Shown here piece by piece: positions 12,801-27,800 of a stretch of 64,000 bases of DNA. The position numbers and the translations under genes are program-made. Each line of letters begins with the position of its first letter. Position 1 is the first letter of the stretch. The notes below the pieces were generated by a model that had not been told where the DNA came from, did not search any database, and was given only the letters and a program-made list of their open reading frames with translations. Source of the DNA: Reticulitermes speratus (taxonomy: Eukaryota; Arthropoda; Insecta; Blattodea; Rhinotermitidae); contig JAJKFL010000003.1 in NCBI GenBank assembly GCA_021186555.1, forward strand, positions 31,670,908 to 31,734,907, in the 5' to 3' direction.

Positions 12801-15800
12801 GCTTTAATGCTGGCAACTCCACTGAAACTGAAGTGGGATGTCCTGCCTCATCCACCGTACAGTCCAGACTTAGCTCCATCTGATTATCATTTGTTTGGAC
12901 GAATGAAGGAGGTTTGAGGAGGCAAGAGATTCTGGAATAATGATGAGTCATTGCAGCTGTGCAAAGTTAGATACATGAGCAACCGAAAACCTTCTTTGAA
13001 ACTGGAATTAAGAAGCTTCCAGAACGTTGACACAAGTGTATGGCAGTCAGCAGGGCCACATTGAAAAGTAGTGTGTAAGACTTTTCCATTTTGTTGTGAA
13101 TAAATTTTTTAGAAACAATTTCTCGTTTAAATTTGAACGTCCCATGTAGGTGGGTCAAGTCTATGCTTGAAAGCAGACTGGTACATACTTCCCTCATGGG
13201 CAGTAATTTAACTGCTCAAGTTGTAGGGGTATGTCCATAAGGAGGTGTTTTGTCTCCCCTTTTGTGGAATTCAGTTGTTGATACGCTTTTGGTTGAAACC
13301 AATGACCTAGGCTTTAGTACCTTTGGCTATGCTGATGATACTGTCATCACAGTCCAAGGCAAATTTGCACACAATGTCAGGGAGCTCATGCAAAGAGCCC
13401 TGGATGTAGTGGTTACATGGGCTGTTAAAGAGGGTCTAAATATTAGCCCTCACAAAACAACCATAGTTCCCTTTACCAATAGAAGGAAAGTGGAGGACAT
13501 AAGACCTCTCACACTTCAAGGTAAGGAACTTAAAATGCTGGGGGAGGTTAAGTATTTGGGAGTTATTCTAGACTCCAAACTTAACTGGAACCAACATTTG
13601 CAAAAAATAATCAGAAAAGCGGTGACCACCTTTGCGGTGGCCAGATGCATGTATGGCAAGAGATGGGGTCTTAGACCTAATATGGTACATTGGCTCTATA
13701 CTAGCGTAATCAGACCTTCTATGTTCCATTCTGCCTTCGTTTGGTGGCCCAAGGTTAAGCAAAAAAAGCACTCAAACTCAATTAGGCAGGATTCAAAGAA
13801 TGGCCCGTCTTGCCATTACTGGGGCTATGAAATCGACCCCTACTGCAGCAATGGAAGTGCTTCTGAATCTGACTCTGCTAGACCTGTTGATCATGGCGGA
13901 GGCGAGGATGGCACTATAGACTGCATATACTTGAGCAACCAAATGTTGCTAAAACAATGTCAGGGTTTCTGGACATCTGGAGAAATGTAGGTGACCCTTT
14001 ACTAGACATGCAGTCAGACTACATTATACCAGCTTACCATCACACTAAAAACTTCCTGGTCATAATTGACCAGGAGTTTTGCAAAAACAAACATCCATTG
14101 TTTCCTGGTGATGACCTAATCTGGTTTACTGATGGATCAAGGGCTGACTCAGGGACAGGGTCTGGTATTTATGGCATAAGACCAGACAGAAGCTTCAGTT
14201 TCTCTCTGGGTAAATATGCCACAGTTCTTCAAACTGAAATATATGCCATTTTACAATGTGCATGTGAGAATATAAGGGCTTATAGACATAAGCGGATCCT
14301 TATTTTTTCTGATAGCCAGGCTGCACTTAAGGCGCTTAGCAGCAGGAAGAAAAATGAACCCCTAGATATTTGTGACAACAGTTGACTCATTATACCCAGA
14401 CACATGGGAGGCACATTTTGAGAGTTGCCTTTACTCCCATCTCAGGCTGGTTGTGATTGCATCAGCATTTTATTATCCTTTCTTGCTTAAGTCTGGTGGT
14501 GACAGCAGAGTTCAATCTGTTGCACACAATGAACATTTTGGGCTTAAATGATTAAATTGTACATCATAAATTTGTCCCACAAGGACAAACTGAATTTACA
14601 TTTGTACACATAAAAGTTCTGTGGGCTGGGATAGCATAGTCAGTACAGCAACTCACTACAGGCTGGACAGTCTGGGAATCGAATACCGGTGGAGGCAAAA
14701 TCTTTCGCACACATCCAGACCAGCCCTGGGGCCTAAGCAGCCTCCTGTACAATGGGGACCTGGGTCTCTTCCCCAGGGTAAAGTAGACCGGGCATGGCAT
14801 TGGCCACCCACCCCCATCTAGCACTGAAGTTACAGAAAGAGTTGAGCTATACCTCTACTCCCCCTCTGGACCTTCATGGCCTGTTCTAGGGTGAACTTTA
14901 CCTTTTACAGAGAAGTTTTGCAGCATCTACAGGAAATGTGTAGTCAAAATGTACCAAGAAGTGGCACATCAGAGATCGGTCTCTGTCATAATAAAGCTGC
15001 TTTGACTGTACAGGAATTTATTGAGAGAAAAAACTTGGACTGCTGTCCCCCATTCTTCATACTCCCTAGATTGAGACCCATGTTACTCCTTTAAACTTAA
15101 GTTCGTATAATATGGAAAGATATTCAGCACAAAATAAGCATTAACACATGTTAAATATAAAGTACTTTGATCCAGTAATGTTTCAGTCACACTCTTCCCT
15201 TTCTTGAGGAAGACCAAAAGTCTGCAAACTCACAATGATCAACTCATGGCCATATTTCATAACTTACTTGCTCTGCTCTGTTCACACACAGCAGCCTCAT
15301 TCTCTGGAATAGTACTAAGAGGAACCTTGACAGGTACTGCAGTAGCAGATGGCTGACTGACAACACGATCCTGCAAATGTTTCTCCTGTACTTGCTCCAG
15401 CCGACTCTGGAAGGAGTTGGATACTTCGAGAAGAGCCAAAAGTGACTCCTGGTGCAGCAAGACAGTCAATGATGTGAAATTCACTTCTACCAACTTCAAG
15501 ACTGAGCCATGCTTTGTGTGGAAGTCTGGTGAACGTTTATTTACCTACACATTAGAAGACATCAATAATGATAACACATCTTGTAACAGCACAACTGTCA
15601 TGAATATTTTTTTACAATTTTCAGTGAAAGTTGTCATATCAGAAGATACCTGAAACAGCATGTAAGTAGGTACACATTTAGAAAATGATAATAAAAAGCT
15701 AATATACGAGGAGAGATATAATAGGAAGGAGAAATATGAGGATGTGATGGTGGTGGTTGTGGAGGTGGTGGCCGCGGCAGTGGTGGTGGTGACAACAGAA

Positions 15801-18800
15801 GTTGATTGCCATGGATAGAAATGACTTGTAATTAACAAGACCATGCATAATTTATATCATTCTGGAATTTAAACACATGTGTTATTGTCACCGCCGCCTC
15901 TGCCGCCGCCACCACCGCACCACCACCACCACATCCTCATATTACTTAGGTAAATACCTTGCAACCACATTTCTTCAAACTCTTACATTTCATATTTTCA
16001 TGGTACTTGATCTTTCACGTCTCCTCTCATTGATGCTCTAATGCAATGTCAGCATTAAAATACTACAGTTTTGTAACAGATTATACTTCTACAGCCATGG
16101 TTGTTCACATCTCCTTACTGTCTAATGCTAGAAACAAATTATTACTTACATCCACATAAAGAACTGTAAACAGGTACTTCGAGTCACCAGCAGCCATCGG
16201 TGTGTCCAGCAAACAGACAGAAGCAACTGGGTCAAAATGAACAAGCGAGATCCCTCCAATACGCAACATAACTGTCATGTTGTACGTCTTCTGCACCACA
16301 TCCACTTCAAGACGAAGAAGATGAAAATCCAGAAGTTTTTCTGCTTCATTGGCCTGATAGATGCTAACCTTCAAGTCTGTAAAAACAAAATTAATCAGTC
16401 TGAAGAGACCCAGAGCTTAGCTGAAATGAAGTCAGTCTATATGACAAAACACAGCTTAGAAGAGAATTACAGCTTGCAGGATGTCTCCAGAAGGAAAAAA
16501 CATAAGGGAATGCACTTTACACAGTGTGTTTTCCTCTTCTAACTTCTGCAACAGCAGGCCAAATTTTCATTAATCTTGGTATGTGGTATGATGAAAATGA
16601 CATTGCAAGTTATAATTTATCACTAGTACTTCCATTTTTATATGAACAAACATATGCTAATGGATTCATTAACATCCCAGTTCCTTCAATATAAAGCAAG
16701 TTTATATCCTGGACATGTGTAAACAACATGTTTCAGCCTCTTCATTTGTTTGAGAACATGCGGCCTATATCCGCAAGTCACTTGTAGGGTAAGATAAACA
16801 CAACTCTCTCACAGCATATGTACTAGAAAACAAACTGCAGTTCATAGTGAATTATATTGAATCACCTGCTGTTCCTACAGGCAGTGTCAATCACAACACA
16901 TTCCAGTATGGGAAAATACCAAACTTCTGTTGGCCACAGTCAAGACAACCAACAACAACAACAACAACACAACAACAACAGCTTTGAAAATCGCAATGAC
17001 TGTCTCAAGATGCAGTGATGTGAAAAGACAATGACATGAGAAGTGGAGTAGCACTAAGACAATTTTATAATATATAGGATTTTTTGCTAAGTTTTAAAGA
17101 AATGTAGGAAGAAATGTGTTTTTATCTTCCTTTTATCCTAAATCATATTTTAATTTTACATTTTTACTATAAAATAATAATTGTGCAGTTTGAGACCCAT
17201 TCATTTCATTGCGTCTCAAGTAAGAGCTCTTTTCTTTCAATGAAGGTGGCACAATAATTTCTGGGACATGCAGGTTACAGTAAAAACTAACATAAAAAAG
17301 TCAGTATCCAAAAATAACTCCATCCAACAGCACTTTAGACTGGAGGTTTAAATTTGTGTTATAATGCTGCTGTCTAAATGTTCTATATTTAAAGTGCTGA
17401 ATCATGCTATATTCTGTTCACATCACTCACAAAGTTACGTTAAAAAGTAAACTGATAAATACCTCCCATTTGAAAATTTAGTTCCATTTCAGTAAACTGT
17501 ACTAAATCAATATCTTCCGCAGCAGTTGCACGGCAGTTGAAGTGCGCATTCTTTTATTCAGATCACCAGGAAGGTCTAGGAACTTGTTCACTATAGACAT
17601 ACTGGAGCTTCTGGAGGCAGATTCCTATTAAAAGAAACACACCATAATCCAACTGACAAGTCTTAAATACAAAAAAAGTTGAAAGTTGAAATAGTCTTAC
17701 TTTCCCTGTCAACACAGGCTCACAATGAGAATGTTAATTGCAGTGAAACTCTCTTGAGATGTTTCTGGAAAAATTCAACAAATCTGGCTTATTAAGCAGG
17801 AAAACATCTTAAAAAGGTAAGACTAAAACGGTATTCTAAAAGGTTTGATGATGGTATGTAACATTGAGAACTAGTGGGTTTTTGGACTTCGTCCATCGTC
17901 CAGAAATAAAAAATAACTAGATACCTTAAAATGATATTACTTTGTAATTCTGTACTTGAACTGACATTCCCCTCACTAGAATATTATCCTATATAAATTG
18001 TGCATTAAATGATTCATTTCCACCATCAAGCCACACGTCTTTAGCATTTCACATTTATGCTAGGTCTTCTGAGTTGTCTCTTTCAATCAGGATTTTCCAC
18101 ACATGTGACATGCTATGCCCATCTCATCCTCCTTGATTTGATCACCTGAATAATCTTTGACGAGGTGTACAAATCATGAAGCATCCCACTATGCAATTTT
18201 CTCCAGCCTCCTGTTACTTTCACCCTCTTAGGTCCAAATATCTACCTCAGCACCCAATACATCTACATTATTAATGGCAGTTAAAAACTGAAAACTTATG
18301 TACTGTATTATTTATACCCCACACACTTTCTATACCAAGATCCTGAAGAGAATGTGAGGACAGTTCTTAAAAAACCATGTCTAAATTTTACGTCTTTGAA
18401 ACGTTGTTTTCAAGTTTTTATAAATTTCGGAGTCCATAAGCTTCAAAAATCTGTTTTTCCCTCATCTGACATTACAAGGTTTTAAGAAATGGAATGTCTT
18501 TTCAAGTTTCCATAGGATTGCAATTGTTGTTTGGAGGAACGACTTGCACTACAGCATAAAACAGACAGTAACATCCATTCTTCATGCACATGACATCAAA
18601 AACAGTGTGAGTTATAACCAAATACTCAGAAATGCAATAGAAGCAGTATTATACAGATTTCATCAATGAGTTTCCAAGAAAGCATGCTCGACACCTAAGG
18701 GCATATGACATACTGCATTACCACTGAATATGCAGAAAAACCTCCATCCATTGTTCCCACATGTGTTACTTTCCCTTAAGCATCATTTCCTCTGGTCCCG

Positions 18801-21800
18801 AAAAACTGCCCGCATAAACATTGCATATCAGGTGTATTGTTCCTCAAAGTGTTGTTTTCCCACAGCAGTCATTCAGAATACTTGGTCCTGATCAACAATA
18901 TTCCCAGAATGATGTTTCAGAGACAAACGTACTGAAATTAACATCACGTTTTTGGAACATACAGTAGTCGTAACTTGCCTATACCAGTAATTACTATTAA
19001 CTTACAAAATGTTGCCACGCACCGACCAAGCGTGAATGATGGTTTAGTAGTGGGGATGATGGGAAGGTTTAGTTGTCAAGTGGCAAACCTGTCAACTATG
19101 TTCTACAGATGTTAGTGCAGTATTTTTTCACATCATTCTGTTGCTTCCCCTTGAGTCTGACAAGTAAAAGCTGTGAGAGTTAGTGCTATTCTATTATCAT
19201 CCACAAGATGTCACTTCTATGAAATGTAAAATTTATGTGTTATCCACCAAACTTCACACGTGTGATGTTCCATGAGGACTGGATATGGCTAGATGCTGAG
19301 AAGAATGTCAACTTCAGTTCTTACACATTTGTAGACAATGAACTTGGCAGTTTTCAGCATAGATAAACTGTGTCATAATCGTGAGGGGGTGGCAGCACTG
19401 GGGAAAAGAAAGCGGGAGACAAATGTGACCCTGATCCAGCTACAAGTTTTGCAGAAACCCATGTTGTTTATGAAACTGTTAAATCATCCTTTTGTCCCAA
19501 GGCCATTCAACCCATAGCTCATGGGCAATGTTTCCCACAACACAGCATTATTTTGCCTGCAGAGACATTCAAAATGAGAAAAAAGTCTTTTAACCCTTTC
19601 CCTAGCAAAGCCAAGACAGAATGCCAAAGCAATTTGGAAAAACTGATAAGCTACTTATTTATGGAGAGACACATTATAATACTAATTAATGTTTGAAAAT
19701 GTGCTAAAAACACCCGTCACCCTAACCTAGGTTGTGCACTGCATTTTTTTCAGATTTTTCCAATTATCAGGATATTTCTTATTTCACATGATGTGCAGAA
19801 AAATACACAGGTAAAATTATACATATAATGATACATATACTTAACATTCTTCATTATTGTGCATGCAATTTCAAGTTGCCCAAATGCAGACTAAATTTTG
19901 TCAAAGTTGCCAACACCATGTCACAGGTTCAGCAGGCCTGTTTTATGTGCACAGCATTGATGGGCATGACACACAGAACATTTTTAACTTGAAATTGGCT
20001 GTGTTTCATCTGAAACCTAAGGCTTTGAACTAAACAGCTGTCAGTTACAGACTTGTTTAGGAAAAAGTTATTTGCAAAAAGGTATTAAAAGTAACTTCTT
20101 ACTGGTTTATTATTTTTGTAGGCTGAAGTACAAAACACAAAATTTTCATTTTTTGTTTTTCACGTTTCTAACACATTTAATGATTTTTCCACAACTTCTG
20201 TTTTCCTGCATCTAACACTTGCTCTCCTCAGTCCCTTCAGAAACAATGGATCAAGGTTTCACATTATTTCTCAACACAATAACAAGTGAGTCACAGAAAA
20301 GAAATGGGAAAGAGAAAACACAGCCTTTCTTCATAAGGGACTAGTCTGAACAAATCAATAAGAAAGAAATGTATTTTCTTCAAAAGTTATACTTCACCAC
20401 CATGTCCACTGTACCTGTTTAAAACATCAAGTACATGTTAAAACTTATTTCTTCACAATGATTTTTCAAACCGAAATCAAAACAATAATTTGCAAGCAGC
20501 AACATACAACTACAGTTACAAACAATTACAATCATTCAGGTCTTGTGGATATGATGCTGTATTGATTTTGGTAAATAGTTACTAATATTTCTTTGGAGGA
20601 GCTGGCTACCTCCATCATTGGGGCCCTCAGGGTCCGAGTAGTCCACTCTTCTTGGACTGCACAGACCCTGAAGATGGAGGCAGGAAGCTCCATCGAAACA
20701 CTGGTAACCATTTACCAATCAACACAACAATACCCATAACCTAACTTTAACCTACATCAACACTGGTGTGAGAACCTAAAATCTGACAAAGTACAATTAA
20801 ATCTCCTCTTTTTCATATATTTTTACGTTCTGTAGCTATATTTTCAGTTACCTGAAGGGGCTGTGGTTCATCGTCCGATGGGAAGGGAATGCTGGCAAAC
20901 AGAGTTATTACAGCTAGTAATCGGTCATCTGGAAAAAAAAAACAAATCTCTGTCTACATTAAGTCTGTTACTATACATATCATTAAGTAAATTCAAGAAA
21001 ACTTGTTTCTTCCTTAATTTCCATTCTTGCCAAAGAGGAAGAATCATCAACACACTATAAATTTCTAAAAACGTAAATATGATAGAACTGGTTAATCCAT
21101 ACCAGTATTTGGGATGTAATATTTCAGACGCAATACAACCATGAATCTAAAAGAAAATAGCTGTAAGCAGAATTAAATGGATATATCAGAAGACATTTTG
21201 GGAATAAAATGAAAACAGAAGTACAGTGTGGAAAGATTACATTCTCTCAAAGTAAATAATATAAGTGATTACAGGCTTCCGACGCGATGTTGATGAGATC
21301 TGCGCTCTTCTGGGATATTATGCAGCATCAAGTCTTTACCGACAATTCGAGACAACATATCGGTCCGATCTTCAAGCGTCAAAAAGTCCAAGAAGAAAAG
21401 CTTTGGTAAAGGCTTAGCACTTGATGCTGTGTAACATCACAGAAGAGCACAGATCTCTAAATAATATAAGTATTAATAACTCAAAATAACAAGAGAATAT
21501 AAAGTTATCAGGTGAGTTTTTTAAAATCAATGTTAGTAATTACACTGAGAGACAAAACAAGGCATGGCTAAATGAGAAAGCATACAGGAACATAGCATGG
21601 TAGATGAAATCCAGTGTACGTAGAAAAATTACTCCCAGAAATTTACAGTAGTTCATGTATCTGCATACTCCACTACCAAGCAATGTACAGGCAAAGAACA
21701 GACGAAAGATGCCCCAAAGAGAGAGAGAGAGAGAGAGAGAGGTTTAACATTCCTAGCCAACTTCCTTCCTTAAAAGGAAAAAAGTACGCTAAAGACAGCA

Positions 21801-21805
21801 CCTGC

Positions 21806-21836
<31 letters not shown>

Positions 21837-24800
21837 GAGCACGCGTCCATGTGCGCATGCGCTCAGCACATGCATTTCCATATCAACTTTTGAACAGCTG
21901 ACCAATCTTTGCTGATTTGAAATTAAAGTTATACCACTGGACATATAAATGCAATGCATCCTAATTTTCTACAACCCGTTAATAACAACATGGCAGACAT
22001 GCAAACTTTGAGGTTGGAGCAACACACCACTTACTTTAGCGTCCCTATATGATATATTGTAATAGATCTTCAAAAAACATGCAATGTTTGTTATGGAATT
22101 TTTTGTATAATGTAAAAAATGACCACTGTTGAACATTTATTCTAGATTTTGGTTTGACAGCAGTAACTAATAAACCACTGGAGTTGGGAAATGTAAAATT
22201 TGGTAAGGAGAAATCAAAAACACACCTGAACATTACATTTAAAATATTGTTTGTATGTAAACAGTTACAAACATGGCAATAGTGCAAGACTCCAAGGTTA
22301 TATCGGACAACTTTATTGTATACAGAATCTGTATTTAAGATGTTATTCACGACGACGACGACAACAGACAATGAATGATAATAAAGATGACAATGACAAC
22401 GATGATGGCGAGGGTGACAACGCACACACGTGCCACCACACACACCTTACAAGTCTGACAGTTTTACAAACACTGATGTACAGCAAAACATTATACACAA
22501 GTGTGCTTAACAGAAAAGTTACCTGTAATATTTACTGCCACATTGGGAAGTGTGCCAGTAACCTTGAGTTTTGGTAGTCGAGGATCATCTGTGATGAGAC
22601 ATTTGTCCAACTGAATTGTCAATTTGGTTGATGCAGCAAATGCATAGGTGTCACTATGTTTCTGGTCAGAGCATCTTCCCACTTTTCTTCACCAACAGCA
22701 ACTAAAACCTACACAATAAAATCAGGAACAAAGAGGAATTATAGCGTACAAAATTGTCAACAAAAATCCAAACAAGGCTTCTGGGATGTTATACCATATC
22801 AACTGCTAAACAGTTACTGACATTTTGAAGAATTGTTGCACCTTCATCTTCAGGGTCAAGCCGTCCAGGACTTATTTAAGGAACATTAGACTTCATGACC
22901 CCAAAGATGGCGCTATGAACCTTTGAAAAAAAATTACCCTTAAAAGAGATGATTCAATTCAAAGTACACCTAAACCTTTAAAATCGACAGAAGCACAAGG
23001 AATTCCATTCTTACAAATATACAAAATACCGTATATTCTCGAATCTAATCCACACCTTTTTTACAGTTTTAGAGGGCTAAAAAATCAGGTGCGGATTAGA
23101 TTCGCGGTCTAGAGCTGGATTTTGGAAAAATGATTGAGCTGCTGTACAATATAACAATAACGTAATTAATGTAATTAATAAACAACGTAAGAGCAATACA
23201 ATACAATAATCTATTATTTTATTATTTATTATTATAATTTATTATTCATCAGACTCGCCGTCATCACTCATAACTGAATCGTTATCCGTGCTCTCCACCC
23301 AGTCACTATCATCTTTATCTTCAACATCGTCCTCCCATACAATGTCATCGCTGCCTTGTGTTTCCGCCATAGTCGAACGTTGCTTTCATCAACTCCAAAA
23401 ATTGCAGCGCTTGCGGGTTTCCATTTCTCTGGCACGAATAACTTCACGTTTGAAACTTGCCGTAAAAGAAGGCTTAAGATTTCAGTCCCTTCCATAACAC
23501 GGTACACGACAAATTGGAACAAGCACTCCACGTTTCAACAACTAAGGCTCAGCTGACTTCAGACGAGATTGCGCACGTCTGTTGAGAAAGGCCCCGCTCT
23601 ATCGGTATGACTCATCGGCCACAGGCGTAGCGTCGGATTTTAACGCATTGGTAACATCCATAAATTATTCAATCAGTCGCCCCGTGGGCAAGGTGGTTGA
23701 AGGAAAGGTGCGGATTAGAATCGCGAACTAACTTTTTTTCGTTTAAGAAGTCGCCAAAAACTGGGTCGGATTAGATTCGAGAATATACGTAGTAAAACAT
23801 CATGACAAAACATTAAATATGCATCACAGGAAAGGACATTCATTTTCACCAATAATGGTTCAAGTACAATTCAGTTAGTAATGGTTACACAGAAGAATTC
23901 TAATACATATTCAGTAATATTGTACATAAAGAGGATCAGAAGGCAGTCACCTTAAATTCAAGAATGTGACAGTTTTTACACGTATGAATGGTCAAGATCA
24001 GGGCAGACAATAACAAACCTCATTTAAGATTCACTTAGGATAAATTTAACCAGTGATGTTTTTCTTCAATGAATTTCACACTTATATCTTAATTATTTTG
24101 TGGACATGAAAGAAAAACTGGAAAATAAATTAAAATTAGGTTTCACTGCAAAACATTCTACACGTCCAGTCTCTGTCATGTGGTGTACAAACCTATCATA
24201 GGTAGCTTACATCCATGATTCACGATCAACCAATAACATGTTGAGTCAGAAACATGCTTCTATTAAATGGCTCCTGCGTGGGCTTTTTGACCACTCATAT
24301 GCACATTAACTCTGACATTCAATAGTACACTGCAGTGATAGTAGACAAACGACTTTACCGCTCCACTTCCATTGTGCATAATCACAGCATTATTCACACA
24401 CCTCCAACTCTGAAGTTGTAAACACAAACCTAAAACTGAGACTCAAAAACAGCGTAGGAGCTGAATTCATGTCCTAACTGCAGGAAAGACCTAAACTCAA
24501 GGAACTCCAAATTGAGAAAAATTATGTACATTATTTATATGGGGTTTTGGCTGGAACCACAAAAAATAAACCTAAAATACAGGACAATTTTGAATTGAGA
24601 AACCTTAAATTGGAACTCTGTTGCAATAATAAATTTAAAGCTATTTCAGTAACATCTGCCTGGGGACAAAAATAAAATGCTTCAAAGACTGTCATTTACT
24701 CAAACCTGAATGTACCTGGTAACACCAAAAGCCACCACGCCAAATTATTAATGAGGAATGTAATTCGTGTCCTGAACTAATACAACCCGACTACGAATCT

Positions 24801-27800
24801 GAATACATTGAAAACTCCACACTCCTGCATGTTTCAATTAATCATTTAACCATTCTCAGAGAGACATACAAGTTTACATACAGAAATGCTAAAGGCTCAT
24901 ACAGATTACACACTGTATATAGTCCACAGGTCAGAAGGTGGCATGATCTTAATACATACATCCCTACAGCAAAATACACATTTTTGTATGGAGACATACA
25001 AACTGAAATCGCACAAGATCTACAGATTTAGAAGGCAAGTGTCTTTTCTTCATCGTTCCCTCCATTATGTACATTCAAGCTGAACACAATTATGAAGCCA
25101 GTCCCCAGGTAGGTCAGCCAGAGCATCACATCTAGTGACCATTGTGAAGGCACTGTACTATATTTCTCACAGTGTAAATTACATTTCATTACTTGTATAA
25201 AAGACAAAGACCATAAAATGAGTTTGCTGTCGATTTTCCTTTTGTGAATGCTAACTTTTGACTCTTTTATAATAGCACTAAATGTCCTAACACTTCTCAA
25301 GTCATGAGCTGACAAGGCATAAAATTTATTTTAAGTATCTCAAAAACTTTATGAAAGGATTTTTAAGAAAACTGAATAAAGTTTACGATATGTGTTACTG
25401 CAATTATTCAGCAATTACTGAAAACACAAATTTTCTACTATGTCACATATATTCCATTCCGAACCTGAACATAACATACCTTCTGGAAATTAAATGTTAA
25501 GAACCCAAATGCTTTCACATGTGTCCAGTGAAACTAAAGAATTCTCAAAATAAAGTCAAGTCTATGAGACAAACTAGTATTAAGAAAACCAATTAAGAAC
25601 CTGAAAATTAAAAGCCATTTAAAATGAATACAATCTGTTTCACAAACCTGCATTTGTTCTAGGTTTAACCTAAAACGGTCATAACTCTGAGATATCATAG
25701 CCTGCATTATCTCTTCATTTGAAGTTCCTTGACTGTGTAATGCTCGGATGCTGGGAGAGCTACGATCCCGGGGTAAAGATGTGACCTTAATACTACCCAA
25801 GTTGACAACCAGAACATTCTCCTTCCTGCAGGCAGTAACAAAAAATAATACTCTGAACTATGACAGATGTTTACTTACATATCCAGTTTTCAGTATTACA
25901 ACACACAGTGAAACAAGGTGTTTCATTACTTTGTATAAATAGTATTTTTAAAGACTGCTTGTGCCAGTTAACTCGATGCTTTTGTCACTAGTACATCTCA
26001 AGATTATACAACAGCCTCAAATATAAAATAATTAGTAGATTTAAAATAGATATCTACATAAACAATGCAAATTAAAATGCACGCCTGCATGGTGGTTCCC
26101 TGATTATGTAATAGGTCTGGTAAGTCCAGACACCTCGCAATTATAAGTGCATATTATAGTTCCATACTGCGTGCGTGGCACATATAACATAAACATGAAT
26201 ACACTGCACACCATCGAAACAATTCCCTTATTTGCTTATTTATAAATTATCTCCTTATATTATCCAGCACCAGTCAAGACACAAATTTGTAACCAGTAAT
26301 TCTGCTATGTGCCCAGATGTATTAATTTAATATTTTTTGGGCATTTTGTTACTTTTCACTGAAACCGCACACGAAAGAGTACAGAACAATATTTCATTAT
26401 ATAGAAGTTGGCTGTGACTACATGAGTTAATGATGTTGGAAACTAACATTTCACTAAACAATGTGAAAATGTGATCTCTTAAACACATATTGGACTCAGT
26501 TTTTGTTTTAAGTCTCCACTTAAGTCAATTTAAATTTAAAAACATAGAAATTAATTATCATTCTTTAGAAAAGGAATGAAATATATTTTGTTCATTTGAG
26601 AACTGTAAAGTTACATATGTTTCTTCAGCACTTAAATGTGATCATTCCTTTTGTCAAATGGTGTGGTTCCTACCACCGTCTACATAAAATCAAGTAAAGC
26701 ATTACCACATACCCAGAATAGAGGCCACCATGAGGAAAAATAATGTATGGGGCTTGCAGATCTACATTCAGATCCAAGATGCTCTGCTGCTGGATGGCAT
26801 ACTGTAGACCTGTAGCAGACTTCTCCTTAATGTCAGCCAGCTTTGACTCGGCAGTGGCTTGAAGTCTTAAAATAAATACAGAGTAAAACACATGCTACCT
26901 GTTCAGTAAGTCCCCTTTATAGTTACTGCTAGAAATTCAACATTAAAACTGAACTCAATCAATAGTGCATGGTCTTTCTAGTGGGTAAATGACTTATCAG
27001 TCAATGAACTTCGCATGCTAACATTAATGAAAAAAAGGAGCAAGTGTCAAAGTAAACCAGATTCAACTGCATGAACAGTTCTGCTGTACAATAAACACTG
27101 TTAGTAAAACTGAAATTAAATAATGAAGTTCAGAAACTAATATACAATGAAACCTCTATCCATCGTTCCCGTTACCGTCGTTGCCCCGCATGTATCGTCT
27201 GCCTTATTTGGTCCCGAAATTAGCCCCATATAAATAACACTATTTTTTCCCACCTCCATTGTTCCTCGAACTGTCGTTTTCCCCGCACCAATAGTTGAAA
27301 AATCACGGTCCTGACACAACATTTTCCCGCACTGATAGTTTTTTTTTTAAATTTGAAGCGATGGTTTAGTGCGCTGTGCGTGCATTGCTTTCTTAGTGCC
27401 ACCTGGATTGGCTCCATCAAAAAGTATGGAGTGCATTCTGTACTCTTTGCTCTCCATCCTTTTCTTTGGACTAGATGAAGACTTGGCAACTCTGTTGTGG
27501 AGCTTTACTTCATTGCAAGTGGTTCTGTGCATTCTGGTGTGCTTCATAGTTTCATACGTTACCCTGGTTTAATCATTTCCATCCTTTATTATCCTTTTCC
27601 TATAATATTTTATTTCTGTTATTAATTCATTCCTGTTTTTATTACTTCATTATATTTTATTCCTGCTATTTATTTTGAAATCCGTGGACCATGTCCCAAC
27701 CTAAAAAGCAAGTGAGAACTCTGCATGAGCGATTGAAAATAGTAGAAGAGGTGGAGAAGAATCCTGGAGAGAAACGTGTCGACATTGCCAAACGCCTTGG

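Larger units (their letters stand above)
8860..14590 (+). mobile_element. I/R1-like non-LTR retrotransposon with RNase H, decayed, interrupted by a mariner
   Basis: Sense orientation is opposite to Vps13, and the element fills most of Vps13 intron 18. Order: GC-rich leader (8860-9113), ORF1 (9114-10121), endonuclease (about 10200-10700), reverse transcriptase (about 10840-11850 and 13150-13900) and RNase H (about 14060-14380). A mariner (11850-13146) splits the RT. RNase H within ORF2 fits the I, R1 and LOA-type groups, but the clade is inferred. ORF2 is broken by frameshifts and stops and the 3' tail ends near 14590 without a clear poly(A). Confidence 0.85.

Noticed and set aside
15545..15650. 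An extra Vps13 exon upstream of exon 18 (after TTTCAG at about 15651)
   Set aside because: The open stretch has no VPS13 similarity and lacks a donor that would join exon 18 in phase.
17741..17810. Possible Tigger end (CAGTGAAACTCTCTTGAGAT)
   Set aside because: No matching inverted end or target duplication found nearby.
22045..22577. Overlapping 132- and 108-codon frames in Vps13 intron 14
   Set aside because: They span simple GAC/GAT repeats on both strands, with no homology to exons 14 or 15.
24137..24620. Possible transposon ends (TTAGGTTTCACTGCA and AACCTTAAATTGGAACTCTG)
   Set aside because: The two ends do not match each other and no coding remnant lies between them.
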